From the NCBI GenBank assembly GCA_013151365.1, contig JAADIK010000037.1, positions 1-13,090 on the forward strand: a DNA stretch of 13,090 nt, in the 5' to 3' direction. The notes beneath the pieces are model-generated. The model searched no databases. It was not told the origin of the DNA and worked only from the letters and a program-made list of their open reading frames with translations. Below are positions 13,057-13,090 of the stretch, piece after piece. A program made the position numbers and the translations under genes. Source of the stretch: Deltaproteobacteria bacterium (GTDB taxonomy: Bacteria; Desulfobacterota; Desulfobulbia; Desulfobulbales; Desulfobulbaceae). How positions within the stretch are numbered: position 1 is the first letter of the stretch; every line of letters starts with the position of its first letter.

Positions 13057-13090
13057 TCACAGGGAGTGAAACTCTTCGCGATAGTCCCTC
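13057..13090 (-). CDS. Possible 3' end of a minus-strand gene (partial)
   Basis: At the right edge the minus strand reads RDYREEFHSL then TGA (13057-13059), which looks like a plausible protein C-terminus converging on the histidine kinase. Only ten codons are visible, so the product cannot be named and the reading could be chance. Confidence 0.25.
   Translation of the reverse strand, partial: RDYREEFHSL

Overview
The window looks like a chromosomal segment from a Deltaproteobacterium (Desulfobacterota), probably near the Desulfobulbales. This is inferred from protein style: a long-form HisG, small cysteine-rich proteins including a two-CW type, a Cys-rich PAS histidine kinase with an FHDVNN motif, and a MetY-type sulfhydrylase. 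No rRNA or marker phylogeny is available. There are no rRNA or tRNA genes and no CRISPR array.

Positions 1-7600 are GC-rich, ordered housekeeping DNA. lepA (279-2072, +) is preceded by a plausible sigma70 promoter. Converging on it is a minus-strand cluster read in the order small Cys-rich protein, hisI, hisG, engB (ysxC), small two-CW protein (4634 down to 2143). The first two overlap by 4 bp and hisG-engB are 8 bp apart, so most of this is probably one transcript. A divergent intergenic region of about 490 bp carries promoters in both directions, several palindromes and a structured leader for an O-acetylhomoserine sulfhydrylase (metY-like, 5127-6470, +). A single-domain MazG pyrophosphohydrolase follows it. 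A MarC-family membrane protein (6955-7590, -) converges on mazG.

Positions 7600-11900 look accessory: looser packing, more A+T, and solitary genes with their own signals. They hold an SDR oxidoreductase, a 390-bp gene-free stretch with a long imperfect inverted repeat, an isochorismatase-family cysteine hydrolase, a patatin-like phospholipase, the C-terminal remnant of a REP-associated tyrosine transposase (RAYT, Y1_Tnp), and a class I methyltransferase broken by a frameshift. Two copies of one unidentified repeat (9591-9672 and 11741-11822, 73 of 82 positions identical) lie in opposite orientation on either side of the patatin/RAYT/methyltransferase block. The first copy is also part of a perfectly pairable 24-bp stem with a 37-nt loop. 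This is the most unusual structure in the window and I cannot name its family.

Positions 11900-13090 hold an intact PAS histidine kinase with its own promoter, and at the edge a few codons of a possible minus-strand gene. Functionally, the left half is core metabolism and translation (LepA, EngB, histidine and methionine/cysteine synthesis, nucleotide sanitation). The right half is an insertion-prone patch containing decayed mobile-element and gene debris plus a few probably functional enzymes. I do not see a complete multi-gene defence or biosynthetic system.
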